Assembly: GCA_007570785.1 (NCBI GenBank) | Contig: ML661900.1 | Location: 6,805,771 to 6,869,770 of the forward strand | DNA: 64,000 nucleotides | Source of the DNA: Antilocapra americana | Lineage: Eukaryota > Chordata > Mammalia > Artiodactyla > Antilocapridae | Reading direction: 5' to 3' | Shown: positions 35,700 through 46,605 of the stretch, piece after piece | Layout: each line of letters begins with the position of its first letter | How positions within the stretch are numbered: position 1 is the stretch's first letter | Translations under genes and position numbers: made by a program | The notes under the pieces: generated by a model | The model's input: only the letters and a program-made list of their open reading frames with translations | Database searches by the model: none | What the model was told of the DNA's origin: nothing

Positions 35700-35845
35700 C
35701 AATGAGAGAGCTTGTTACTAGTCTCCTGCTGTGGTGCAGGGGGATCGCTTTAGGCCTGAAGCCTCAAGCGTCCCAGTGATTTTGGCACCATGAGCTCAAT
35801 CGGCACCGGGTATGATCTGTCAGCTTCTACATTTCTCTCCGGATG
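35700..35845 (+). pseudogene. PSMA3: 5' fragment resembling PSMA3 (proteasome alpha-type 3)
   Basis: An ATG at 35790 opens MSSIGTGYDLSASTF, which matches my recollection of the N-terminus of the 20S proteasome subunit alpha-7/PSMA3 residue for residue. One extra T at about 35831-35835 shifts the frame. Corrected for it, the next codons read Ser-Pro-Asp, as expected, before the similarity ends near 35845. The family protein is about 255 residues, so only about 18 codons remain. The 80-90 bases before the ATG (caagcgtcccagtgattttg and upstream) may be the 5' untranslated region. Inverted and direct CCAAT motifs lie further up (attgg at about 35682 and ccaat at about 35699). No intron, poly(A) tail or remaining coding sequence follows, so this is not a working gene. 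A retrocopy that lost its 3' part is the simplest reading. Confidence 0.65.
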
Positions 35846-36007
35846 AGCCGATTTTGACTGTAAGGGCAACAACACTCTAAGGAATGACAAAACCTTAAGA
35901 TAGGAGCCTTGGTCCCTGAATGATCTTATGGAGTACAGCTTCTCCCTGCAACCAGTCAGAGGAACTTTACCAAAAGAAATAAAATTCTATCTCTCTCTTC
36001 TTTTTAA

Positions 36008-36245
36008 AATCTAGGTTCTAGCAAGTGATACTGATGAAGAGAAGGAAGTAAAGTTGCCGAGGATAAACACATGCCACTCACTCTTCTGTTACTCTTTATT
36101 ACCTATTGGCTTTTATACAGCCACTTGAAGTATAAGAAGCTTCCCCTTCTCCCCAGATTGGAACAATTTATTAATCTATAGAGATAAAGATCAGACAGAG
36201 CCAACTGGGTAAATTAGCGCACACTACCCCACACTGCATGCAAGG
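36008..36245 (+). repeat. Inverted repeat, left arm
   Basis: This arm is the reverse complement of 36600-36833 at roughly 80-85 percent identity. It starts ctaggttctagcaagtgat and contains agtataagaagcttcc and ttggaacaatttat. It belongs to no family I recognise. Confidence 0.88.
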
Positions 36246-36599
36246 GACTAGGGCCGTGTGATTTGGTTTCTGCTTAAGCAGCTGAACTAATATTCTAACT
36301 AGCACAGACAGCAACTGTGTAAAATACATTAACATTTTCATTCCTTATAATTATTTCATATTTAAAAATGCTAGTGGTGTTAGTAATAACACTGAGTAGG
36401 AAGCACTGATAGAAGTTTCATTAATAAAAGCAGAATGTTTAACATCGTGTGTCTGCTATTCTGGCAATCAGATATACATATGTTTCAGACAAGGAACGGA
36501 TGAAGTTGCAAAAAAGTGAAAACTATGACTAGGTTTGTAAGCTAAAACTTGATCTCAAAGCTTTAGAGCTTTAGTGGTGATTTTTGTTCTCCACCCCTG

Positions 36600-36833
36600 T
36601 CCCTTGCATCATTGTAGGATAGTGTGTGCTGATTTATCCAGTTGCCTTTATCTTATGTTTATCCCTATAGATTGATAAATTGTTCCAATTTGGGGAGAAG
36701 AGGAAGCTTCTTATACTGCCAGTGGTTGTATGAGAGCCAATAGGTAATGAAGAGGAACAGAAGAGCTAGAGTCATATCTTCCTCTTTCACTTCTTTCTGT
36801 TCATCAGCATCACTTGCTAGAACCTAGATAAGC
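36600..36833 (-). repeat. Inverted repeat, right arm
   Basis: Mate of the arm at 36008. The matching blocks, read on the plus strand, are ataaattgttccaattt, gaagcttcttatactgcc, gagccaataggtaatgaag and tcacttgctagaacctag. About 355 bases separate the arms. The internal and external flanks do not match each other. Confidence 0.88.
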
Positions 36834-36839
36834 CTTCAG

Positions 36840-37720
36840 CATTTGCTAAGAGACTTCTCCACAATGTCTTATTCTAACAAAGGAAAAATTGTGGTAGAGA
36901 GGGAGCAGGAGGTGAGATTGAGGGGTGAGGACATGGGGTTTATATCCATTTATATTGGAGACTGAATTATGAGGTGGTGAAGGTACCTAATAGAAGGTCA
37001 AGTCCAAATCCCAGCTTGGCAGAGACAATATGGGTTAGCGTTAGGCAGGCTTTGAGATCCAGAGGAAGGGAATAAGGTTCTTTAACTATAGGGAGAGAAT
37101 GGGGCAACGAGCAAAAATAGTGTCCTCCAAGAATATCTTTTCAAGTATAAGGTAGAGAAAGAGCAAGGACAAAAGCTCAACTTTTGAAGAAATCAGCTGG
37201 CTGGACAGAGACTGAAAAGCAAGCCCCAAACCCCGACTCAAGCAGGGAGCAAGACTGTGCCAGGTGGCACCAGTGCCCTGTGGGTAGAGAGACAGACTCC
37301 AGGCATTCAAAGGGGCTAGGTGGAGGACATAAGGAAAGGTAAGAAATTTACTGAGCATCTAATGTTCACATCTAATGTTCCTTATAATTGGATTCTTACA
37401 GCAGTCCTGGGAGCACTCTTCACAGAAAGGTTTAGTGATTTGATCAAGATTATGAGTTTATTAAGTAGAGGATTTAGGCTTGAGTGAATCTAAACCCATA
37501 TTCTTTCTTTGATGCCATTTTGGGGATTCTTCAGGGATTGCTGCCCAATTGCCGTTCCAGAAGTTGAGTGTTGGAAAAAATCAAAGATATTTCTCAGCCT
37601 TGATGACTTGCAGGGTGAGGAATATTGGTCAGTCCCCTGTAAACTTCTTCTTAGCTCATAGAGAGGGAAGAGGAAGCCTATCAATAGGTGGGGAGCTGCC
37701 TATATAAGAACTGTGTATAC
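36840..37720. other. Anonymous DNA
   Basis: No recognised gene or transposon. The dodecamer catctaatgttc is repeated in tandem at about 37355-37380. I looked here for a second FAM209 exon on the minus strand and did not find one. Confidence 0.35.
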
Positions 37721-38050
37721 TTACATGGGAGGGTACCCAGGATATACTGAGTTAGTAAGAACAACAAATGAATGGCCCTGATGGGCAGCAGGAGTCTGTA
37801 CTCTGCCCTGGCCACTCTCTCCTGCCAACTTCACTGTCACATACATCAGCACAATGAAGAAAAGCCAGAGCAACGTGATCTCAAGCCAGTCTTGGGCATG
37901 CTCTTTTAGATTCTGCCAAATTAAAAAGTGCCCTCTGCAGAGCACCTTCCCTTGGATTTCTTTGGCTTTCTCTCTCAGAGAAGTAAGCATTAAGGCGTAG
38001 ACACAGGTAACACTCATGGAAAAGCACAGGAACGATTTGAGGGACCACGT
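37721..38050 (-). pseudogene. FAM209: FAM209-like exon with ACG in place of the start codon
   Basis: The minus-strand frame from 38050 reads WSLKSFLCFSMSVTC, SLREKAKEIQGKV, HFLIWQNLKEHAQDWL and a hydrophobic segment WLFFIVLMYVTVKLA. It aligns block for block with the N-terminal half of FAM209 (human FAM209A/B, about 171 residues, a testis-expressed membrane protein). The features are an N-terminal hydrophobic signal or anchor (about residues 6-20) and a second membrane segment (about 56-76). The codon at the family's Met1 is ACG (38050-38048). Similarity ends near 37766; the frame then runs 15 codons to a stop at 37721. A strong donor-like motif at this end (cat/gtaagtat, about 37726-37718) could be a splice site. 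The C-terminal half was not found. An in-frame ATG at 38179 exists but would add 43 unrelated residues. It is either a decayed FAM209 copy or a diverged gene with an altered start. Confidence 0.62.
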
Positions 38051-38129
38051 GGTGAGCCAAGAGGAAATGGCTCCTGGTGCGCTGGTCTGCCCTGGCACCT
38101 GGAGACTGAGGACCAGCCAGGGCTGGGTC

Positions 38130-38160
38130 CTTGGTGACGTCACAGAGGGCCCCGCCCCAG
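38130..38160 (-). promoter_or_regulatory. Perfect CRE and GC box upstream of the FAM209-like exon
   Basis: The palindrome tgacgtca occupies 38135-38142, about 85 bases upstream of the expected start position, and ccccgcccc follows at 38149-38157. CREB/CREM sites of this form drive many genes in male germ cells, which fits the testis expression known for FAM209. Function here is inferred. Confidence 0.6.
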
Positions 38161-38469
38161 CCAGGACCCATGTGGCCATTGTGATGACTTCAGGGCAGAG
38201 GAAAAGGAGGCTTGCAGGGGCCCTGGTAGTAGGGCTTAAAGGAAGACAGTGACATTTCCAGCGGGTAGTTGCAAAAGAGTTGGGGGGTGACAGAATGCCA
38301 TCTCCTTGCTGGTGTATTCTCTCTGAACCTGGTGCTCTACTGGGAGGGTGGGTCCCTCTTCTGTTTTTATTTTTCCTTTTGTTAAATCCAGACACTGGGT
38401 GAGCAGAGCAGACCCATGGGCATGTGGCCTTGTGGAGCGGAGGCCAAGAGGGAAAGAAAGAGGTCATAA

Positions 38470-40140
38470 ACTAGGAGCCACTGTCTCAGAGGAAAAAGGA
38501 AAAGACTTCCTCTGAAGAAGGCTGCATGTTCCATACCTTAACCCTGCTCGAGATGGATCTTGTGAAATTTGTGTCCAGTGTGCGGAATCTGAAACTCGCC
38601 ACATCAACTGCGGTAACCTTAGCCCCCACAATGTTGAGGTTCCTGTGGACGTATGAGTTCTGGGGCCACGAAGAACCTGACTGAGTGGGTTTGTGAGTCA
38701 ACGTAGGAGAGGAATTGTTGAGTGTTGACATACCTTATCCAAACTAGTATAACTATTCTGAACCAAAACATGAAAAATAAGAACAATCAAAAAAGGTATA
38801 CAAAAGATTAGTGGTTATTCTGTGGTTATTCTGGAGGAGAAGGTAGAATGGGGAAGGGGTGGATGTGGTAACCTTCATCCTTCACACGTTTCTTTATGGC
38901 TTGGATTTGGGAAGGATACAGGAAGAATAGTGACAGACCATTATCTTTCTGGGCCAGAGGCAGAGAATGGTGAGCTGAGCTCATGTGTGATCCCAGACCG
39001 GTGTCTACACAGAAATATAGACATTTACTTACGTCTACTCCGCTTAGGAGAGTCACTAAAATCTGCTCCAGGCAGAACTGCAGCTGGTAGAATAAGAATC
39101 CAATTTCTTCTGTGTACCAGTGTGTTCCAGCCAGTGTTTCTAGTAGCATTATTATCTATCCTTCAAAAATTCCCTTGACTCTGTACTTCAGAATGACCTC
39201 TTGTTTTTCCCCAAAGCAATTTGTTTTCACTTTTTCTTCCTCTCAATTTACATTTTAATGCTTAGTGAGTTCACGACACTGTACGATTCTTTATAATAGG
39301 TGCTGAAATACATGTGAAACTTTTATGAAATTTTTCATAGATGAATAAAAGTCAGTGCACCTGAGGAGATGTCCTTGGCATGTAATAATATATGAATGAA
39401 ATTAAAAATAATGGCAAAGAGATTAATTTTCTTTCAGTTGTATACATAATTGATTTCATTTATCTTCTTTAAAAAAGTAAGGGTTAAAAGGAAGATACAG
39501 AAAACAATCAAGTTTGTGGTAACGTGCTACAGTAGAATTGGGAAAGAACCTATTATACCCTGGCTACTTCATGGTTAATTGTCTTCTTGGTCTGACCCAA
39601 AGCCCTCAGGACCCTCTACCTTTAGACAGTTTCCTCTGGGCACTAAAAATGAGGTTCTGCATGTGACCAGGAAGTGGACTGCCCTGTTCAATGTGGCAGT
39701 TTGATCTATGTATCTGCTTCTCCTTCAATTCCATCTACGTTTTCCCTCTTATTTCCAACAAAGAGCTCCTACTCAGCACCATCTCAAGAGTTAGACACAG
39801 AATGGCTGAGGCTACACATGAGATGATAAAGCAACTACTTGAGTTAGGATTGGTGTTTTTTTAGGGCGGTGTCAGAGGTGGATGCTTGGGGCCATATCAG
39901 TTCAATGGGAACTGCTTAGTCAGAGCTTATGATTGATTATTTACAGCCATTAGAAAAGTTAGATTGCCATTCTGTGCTTGCAGCAAAGTAGAACTTTATT
40001 ACGCTAGGTTTAGGCTAATAGATATCTGTGTAAATGACACTAGGGACTCAGACTCCACTCTCTAAATGTAAAATAAGTCATCAGCAGATGAATTAGATGA
40101 ATAAATATTCACGAGATAAGCTACCTATCCTAGTCCATTG
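38470..40140. other. Anonymous DNA
   Basis: No gene is supported. Frames on both strands at 38822-39178 and 38826-39149 overlap and lack motifs. Confidence 0.35.
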
Positions 40141-40145
40141 AAAGT

Positions 40146-40347
40146 GAAAGTGAAGTTCAGTTGTGTCCGATTCTTTGGGACCCATGGACTGTAGCCTACC
40201 AGGGTCCTCCATCCATGGAATTTTCCAGGCAAGAGTACTGGGGTGGGTTGCCATTTCCTTCTCCAGGGGAGCTTCCTGACCCAGGGATCGAACCTAGGTC
40301 TCCCAAGTTGCAGGTGGACACTTTACCTTCTGAGCCACCAGGGAAGC
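40146..40347 (-). mobile_element. Bov-tA SINE
   Basis: Reversed full SINE from gtgaaagtgaagttcagttg to the head gagccaccagggaagc. Confidence 0.94.
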
Positions 40348-40383
40348 ATTATGACTAATGTCCTAGTTCGTTAGGCATACACA

Positions 40384-40535
40384 AACTTTAAAAGACATAA
40401 AAGTCACCTGGGGACCTTGTTTAAAAATATAAGTTTCCAGCTCTGCTTCCAGTAATTCTGACTGAGTAGGCCTGGGATGTATTTTTGACATGTGTCCCCA
40501 AGTGATTCTTATGCAAGTAGTCAGGGGAGCACTAA
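40384..40535 (+). mobile_element. MER5-like hAT fragment
   Basis: The order tcacctggggaccttgttta, attctgactgagtaggcctg and caagtgattcttatgcaagt follows the MER5A consensus as I recall it. Terminal repeats are eroded. Confidence 0.6.
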
Positions 40536-40668
40536 ATAAAAAAAGCGTGGTATTGAACAGAAGAAACTGCTTGGGACAGAGACAGACGCCATTCATATGT
40601 TCCAGAATTTTGACTTAAAGGGCTAGCTGTAATTTCCAAACATTTTTTTTCCTGCTTTGATCCTCTTT

Positions 40669-40884
40669 GAAAGCATTAGTTGTTCAGTTGCGTCCAACCG
40701 ACTCTTTGCAACCCCAGGGGACTGTAGCCTGCCAAGCTCCTCTGTCTATGGGATTCTACAGGCAAGAATACTGGAGTGGGTAGCCATTCCATTCTCCAGG
40801 TGGTCTCCCTGACCCAAGGATTGAACTTGGGTCTCCTGCACTGCAGGCAGACCATGCACCATTTGAGCTACCAGAAAAACCCCC
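40669..40884 (-). mobile_element. Bov-tA SINE
   Basis: Reversed full-length SINE flanked by a 12-base duplication with one mismatch (ttgatcctcttt at 40657-40668, ttgattctcttt at 40885-40896). Confidence 0.94.
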
Positions 40885-40899
40885 TTGATTCTCTTTACA

Positions 40900-41810
40900 T
40901 TTATATATTTTTTCACCATTACTTTACCAGATAGGAATTTTAAGACTCTGGTGGGGGTGGTGGGAGAGGACATGCACCAGTGAGGGAGCTGGTCACACAT
41001 CACAGTCTCCAGGTGGGCATATGTAATCCCCTCCGAGATGCTGATAATGTTTCCTACTTCCCAATCCACTCACCATTAGGTGATTCTTAGCTTGGAGAGT
41101 AGCCAGTGTCTCTTAGGGAATTTCTGGGTGTGAGGAGCCTTTTGTTAACACTCAAGACACTAGAGGACTTGCACTGTGGGTGAGTAGCAGACAAGACCTT
41201 GGCTTTGGGAAAGTTCCTTTCATTTGATGGTGGGGAGAGATACTCTGTCCCTTCTCCATGAGGGCTCCCCCTCTGAAGTCTAGTCTTCCTTTGATCTGGG
41301 CTGGGGTGGAAGGTGAGGTCCCTGCCTCCAGTTATGCAATGCTGGTGTATTTCCAAAGGGTGGGTGTAGCTGGAGTCCAGTCCAAATCCCACTCACCAAA
41401 CCAGATGTTATAGCAAGGGCAAGGGCTTGAAACTGAGCAGGACCTTCGAGTTATTTTGCAGAAACAAAGACCCCCATCAGGATGGAGGATGATGACTACA
41501 TGCTGACCACAAGCATTTAGACTCCAGACTGGCTGGAACCAGAGGTTGATGATTAAGATTCCTGAAACATCACCCTGTAACATCACCACCAGCCGGTCAG
41601 AAGAAATACCTGTAGCCTTCACTCCCAAGGTTACCTGTAAAAACTTTTCTCTGAAAGCCATTGGAGTGTTTTTGTCTTTTGAGTCTTAGCTGCCTATACT
41701 CCCTGCTGGGCCCTGCGATAGATACTGTATTTTCCTTTCTTACAGTTTCATGTCAGTAGATTGGCTTGTTGCATGGGGGCAAGTGGACCCAAGTTTGGTT
41801 TGGTAAGAGG
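40900..41810. other. Anonymous DNA
   Basis: Minus-strand frames at 41087-41392 and 41332-41661 overlap in different phases and carry no motif. No gene or repeat is recognised. Confidence 0.35.
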
Positions 41811-41824
41811 CTAGCCAGAGAAAT

Positions 41825-42044
41825 AGGACTTCCCTGGTGGCTTAGACGGTAAAGCATCTGCCTACAATGCAGGAGGACCCAGGTTTGATCCCTGGATCGG
41901 GAAGATTCTCTGGAGAAGGAAATGGCAACCCAACCCCAGTACTCTTGCCTGGAGAACTTCATGGATGGAGGAGTGTGGTAGGCTAAAGTCCATGAGGTTG
42001 CAAAGAGTCGGACACAACTGAGTGACTTCACACTCACTTCACTC
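41825..42044 (+). mobile_element. Bov-tA SINE
   Basis: Full-length plus-strand SINE. A perfect 12-base duplication agccagagaaat flanks it (41813-41824 and 42045-42056). Confidence 0.96.
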
Positions 42045-42059
42045 AGCCAGAGAAATGGG

Positions 42060-43865
42060 TACCTTTAAAAGATCCTGCTAATTATGACCCTCCAGATGGC
42101 ACACCCAAGAGTCTCTGAGTCTTAATGGTCTCTTTGACTTTAGTAAAAATAGGCCTTCGGGTGATAGAAAGAGGGAAAACAGAATAAAACTTAGGAAGGG
42201 CTCCATTTACTGTTGTATTTTCCAAGAGTTGGAAACCCTTGCTTTCCTGATAGTAATGGAGGCTTGTGAAGATCCCACCCATTCGTCCTCCTCTAGGCCC
42301 TGTTCACCTACCCCTCGGAAAAACAAACTCCTAAGCGAGTGACACATAAGCCCCTTGTGTCCTGTCAACCCTCTTATTTGCCAATTTCAGCCTTATCAGC
42401 TAGAGCTGCTTAATGCCTGAGGCCAAGATAGTGCAGTATCTCTTAATTAACTAGTTGCAGACAGCTAATTAGTTTACTGCAGTATCTCACCAGTATACAA
42501 AGTATATTGACTTCAAGTTGGACATGCTTCTGAGGCCTTACAAAACATCTCTGAGGAGAGATGCCTTCTTAAATACCATGCATCTCAGAGCTCCAAAGAA
42601 GGTGGATAAGTGAGAGGTCGGACGGAGGCAGGCTTGCAGGAGGCATGTTTCACTGTTCATGTCAACCCCTTCATCTTTATATTTCCCATGTCAAAATGAT
42701 CTCTCAAAAGTCCAGAGAAGTATTTGCCTTTTCACAACCTGCTTGAATACATAGGTTGAAATATTGCACCCCACCCTTGCTGAGTGCGCTCATGTCCCAA
42801 ATTCTATGACTGTAGTGAGATTTAGAGAGCTTCCTGCTGCTGCCCATCTTAGAGGCCATTGGAGCTGCAGGAGACCTTTCTGATTCAGTACTTGGCTTTT
42901 GAGCACCTGCTGACCAGCCTGCTTGGTCCAGATCTGGCCTTTCCTCCAAACTTGCTGGCTGAAGTGTTCGTAACTTCCTGTAGAAGGCCGGACACACTCT
43001 CCTCGTTCGAGATTAGCAGGTGCTCAGGAGGGTAGTATAGATCATTATCTCCCTAATTAGAAAAGTTCTTAATTGCGGAATTCTCCCAGGTAGACCACTC
43101 ATTGTGCTTTCCCTGTGTGGCCAGGCATGTGCCAGGCATGTTGCAGAGAATCCTTCTCGGGGTCCACACTCTGTGGAGCTAGGGGTCTGTCTCCATTTCC
43201 TGTTGAGAAACTTGAGGTACAGAGAATGGGATAACTTGTATAAAGCTGGACAAACACATAAAAAGGTAGGGGAGGAAAACAGCTTCACAGTGAAATGGGG
43301 CTGCAATGAAGCCCTTCCTTCTGAGAAGAAACCCCCATTTGGGAAGCGTGTGGTTTTCTCTCTGACGCCTCTGCTGGGTCAGCAGACCAGTGCTGCCATA
43401 AGAGTGGCTGGATTTAAACATGATTTAATTCTGTTGGGCTCCCTTTGCTCTTCAATTCTTTACAACCTGAAGCTGATCTTGGCCAAAATAGAGATTTTAG
43501 GCATGAAGTTATTTCCACTTTTTCCTTCTCTTCGGTCAGTTTAAAAAATACTGTAGCATCTGTTCTTTTTCCTTCTAGAAGGACATACTTTGTAAACGAG
43601 TGTGCGGCAAGAAAAGGACATCAGCAGATCAACCGAAGTCAGCACGTCTGTACCACTGGTTCATGACCTTGGCCGCATGTAAGAATCACAGGGGAAGACT
43701 TCAAACATCCCCGCATCACAGCCACACATCCAACTTGCTAAGTCAGTATCTCCAGAGAAGGGGACCAGGCACCAAAATCAGCATTTCTGTGTGTGGAAAA
43801 GTCATCATTGTTGTTTTTAAAGCTTTCTGGTATTTCTGTGTGTGGTCAGTTAGGAACCTCTGCTC
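42060..43865. other. Anonymous DNA
   Basis: No transposon is recognised over 1.8 kb. Frames at 43104-43544 (plus) and 43179-43421 (minus) overlap on opposite strands and show no motif or splice logic. Confidence 0.35.
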
Positions 43866-43869
43866 GAGC

Positions 43870-44022
43870 AGTGCCCCTCCAGCTTCTAATGTGCACAGAG
43901 AGCACCCAGGGACCTTGTTTAAAAGCAGATTCTAACCCAGTAGGCCAGTGTGGGTGCCGAGAGTCTCATTTTTAACAAGTTCCAGGTGAGGCTGATGCTG
44001 CTGTTCTCCACATTTTGGGGAG
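43870..44022 (+). mobile_element. MER5-like hAT element, plus orientation
   Basis: The order cagggaccttgtttaaaagc, tctaacccagtaggccagtg and ttaacaagttccaggtgagg matches MER5A in one orientation. Its 3' end lies just before the copy at 44036. Confidence 0.7.
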
Positions 44023-44035
44023 CAAGGTGCTAGAT

Positions 44036-44220
44036 CAGTGGTTCTCAAAGTGTGGTCTTTGGACCTGCAATATCCACATCACCAGGGCACTTGTTAGAAA
44101 TGCAAATTCTTGGGCCCGAACCCAGGCCTAGTGAATCAGTAGCTCAGCGGGTGGAGCCCAGAAATCTGGCTTAACACGCCCTCGGGTGATTCTGATGTAC
44201 CAAGGTTTGTGCAACCACTG
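44036..44220 (-). mobile_element. MER5A-like hAT element, minus orientation
   Basis: It runs from cagtggttctcaaagtgtgg to gcaaccactg, complete with terminal inverted repeats, and the internal order is the reverse of the neighbour at 43870. Flanking ctagat on both sides (44030-44035 and 44221-44226) may be part of the 8-base duplication of hAT elements. Confidence 0.85.
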
Positions 44221-44229
44221 CTAGATAAT

Positions 44230-44775
44230 AGTTCCTGTTTGCTTCAGTGCTAGGCTTTTGAGAAACAAGAAAGAGAGCTTCCCCCAGCTTATCCAAGGCA
44301 ATAGAAGAGGCTTATTACAATAATATTTGTGGGAATAAGAAAACAGGCCTCATGGGAACTCAGGAAGAGTTGCGCAACAGGATACACGTGACCAACTTCG
44401 GAGGCACAGCAAAGGCACCCAGGAACTGGGGTGTGATCTAGGAGCACCGAGGGGAGGGGGATTCAGAATCAGGAATGGCCAGCCAGGCTGACTCATGGCT
44501 TGTCCACATCTAGGAGTTCGTGGTTTCTTTCTGTAATGCCTTACTCCTCTCATAAGTCAAGCCTTTGTCCTCTCAGAATTCAACAGTTCTGTCTCTGCAG
44601 CAGTGTGACTTTGCATAAGTCCTGGCATAATACTGCTTGAATGAGAATTCTGGCTTATTATTTGTATGATCTGGAGTATTTTACAATAACGTCTCTGGGC
44701 CTCAGTTTTCTTGTCTGAAATTGTGAGAATACTAATTGTATCTATCTTATTATAAGATGAAATTAAATAATGGGT
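44230..44775. other. Anonymous DNA
   Basis: No gene or recognised repeat is visible. Confidence 0.35.
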
Positions 44776-44779
44776 GTAA

Positions 44780-45207
44780 CAAGGCTATGGTTTTTCCAGT
44801 AGTCATGTACAGTTGTGAGAGTTGGACCATAAAGAAGGCTGAGCACAGAAGAACTGATGCTTTTGAACTGTGGTGTTGGAGAAGACTCTTGAGAGTGCCT
44901 TGGACTGCAAGGAGATCAAACCAGTCAATCCTGAAAGGAAACCAACCCTGAATATTCATTGGAAGGACTGATGCTAAAGCTGAAGCTTCAATACTTTGGC
45001 CACCTGATGTGAAGAGCTGACCCTGATGCTGGGAAAAATTGAGGGCAGGAGGAGAAAGGGACGACAGAGGATGAGATGGTTGGATGGCATCACCAACTCA
45101 ATGGGCATGAGTTTGAGCAAACACTGGGAGATGGTGAAGGACAGGGAGGCCTGGTGTACTGTGGCCCATGGGGTCACAAAAAGTCGGACACAACTGAGAA
45201 ACAATTA
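44780..45207 (+). mobile_element. BovB 3' fragment
   Basis: It starts caaggctatggtttttccag within the C-terminal coding part and ends with gtcggacacaactgagaaac. The frame 44736-44951 is a BovB remnant. A small deletion lies at about 45017. Confidence 0.93.
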
Positions 45208-45209
45208 AA

Positions 45210-46605
45210 GGAGTTCCTGGGACCCAGTGATTGCTCAAAAAATATCAATAAAACTGTCATTATTGCCTATGTCTTTATACTTCCAGTTAAATCTATTGCA
45301 ACAAACTCTCAGCATCAACCTAGAGTTCAGATGTTTGAGAAAGAGACGCAAATTGCTGTGTGAGTCACTATGGTGGTGACGGGGCCAAACTTGCCCTCAA
45401 AGCATCTGTGGACATGCTGCGCATTTGCTGTTTGGGGTTAGATGCTCTCCTCTAGCCCACAATCCTTCACTTATTTAAGAAGATCCATTCATGCTATAAC
45501 TAAAAAGGAGAAAGCATGTGAGACATAGCATCACCATCAGGTCACTCTGGGGCTAGTCCATGGCAGCCTGTCCTTCCTGGGAGTGTATTTTCTTAGCCTG
45601 GCCCAACCAGTCTAACCATCCACCTATGACATTCCGTGTCTTGCTCCACATTTGGAAACCTATTTTTACTTGAACCAATAAGATTTTAACTTAGTATACA
45701 GATTACAGAAATGGAGACCCTGTCACACTATTACTGTTGCCCTTGTCCCCTCTATTTGGAATCACAGGGTCGTCAAAACGGAATTTAAATGAAAGTAGGA
45801 TGTGATGTCCATGGATGGAAGAAAAAGGGATGCTCACCTAAGAGTTAATACTACTTATTAAAAGAAAATCTTCTTCCCACCTTCCCTGGAACTTTGAAAA
45901 GAAATGCCTTTGATGTCGTTTTGGCTTGGAGAAAATAGGAACTGATGTTTGTCACCTAGAGACTTTCAGCTGGTTTCCTGCAACAAAGTTGTTGGGTTCA
46001 TGTATTCAGATGTACGGACTTTATAGTTCACAAATGAGCAGTTTTGTGAGGAATTTTCTGCAGGTAAGCGGTCTTTATTTGACTACATGGTAACTTCTAC
46101 CTCTTTCCCTGTTTACTGCTTTCTGAGTGATGAGATATAGCCATGCCAAAGTGTGAGATGCTTCCCTTTATAGTTGTAAATTTGCATAATAGCATTCTAT
46201 TCTTGATCATCTGCTGTCTTTTCTTAATCCTTATGGAAAAGCACAGAGAAAATTGTATAATAATCATAATGAAAAGTCTTATAATGATCTGAGATCACCC
46301 CGCGGTGCTGCTTCCTCTCCCCTGCACCCTGAAGTCATTAGTTTCTTATCAGAAAATCTAAGACCTGGAAAAGCTGTCTGGCTCAATATCTGACTCAAGT
46401 AATCTTGGGTTTACATAGATCCCTTTGAAATGAAATAAATTCTTGCTGATCTAAAGCATTACATCATATCATTCCTTATAATAAAATGCATTAAATATAT
46501 AAAATATAAAACTACATGTATAAAAATCATGAAAGCAAAAAGATTATAAGTTAAATATTAACAAAACTGCAATCAAGTATTTCAAATTAGTGACATTAAA
46601 AAGGA
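45210..46605. other. Anonymous DNA
   Basis: No gene is seen. The last 150 bases are very AT-rich. Confidence 0.35.

Noticed and set aside
36000..36850. Arms of the inverted repeat as a FAM209 C-terminal exon (a short IWGEE-like string in one frame)
   Set aside because: The resemblance covers about five residues, is preceded by stop codons, and the upstream sequence does not follow the family. Treated as chance.
37721..38467. A 248-residue minus-strand open frame starting at the ATG at 38467
   Set aside because: Only the part from 38050 onward resembles a known protein. The first 139 codons cross the CRE and GC-box promoter-like region and have no recognisable motif, so the long frame is not taken as the real protein.
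43104..43544. 146-residue plus-strand frame near 43 kb
   Set aside because: An overlapping minus-strand frame of similar quality exists, no domain is visible, and no promoter or splice signal supports it.
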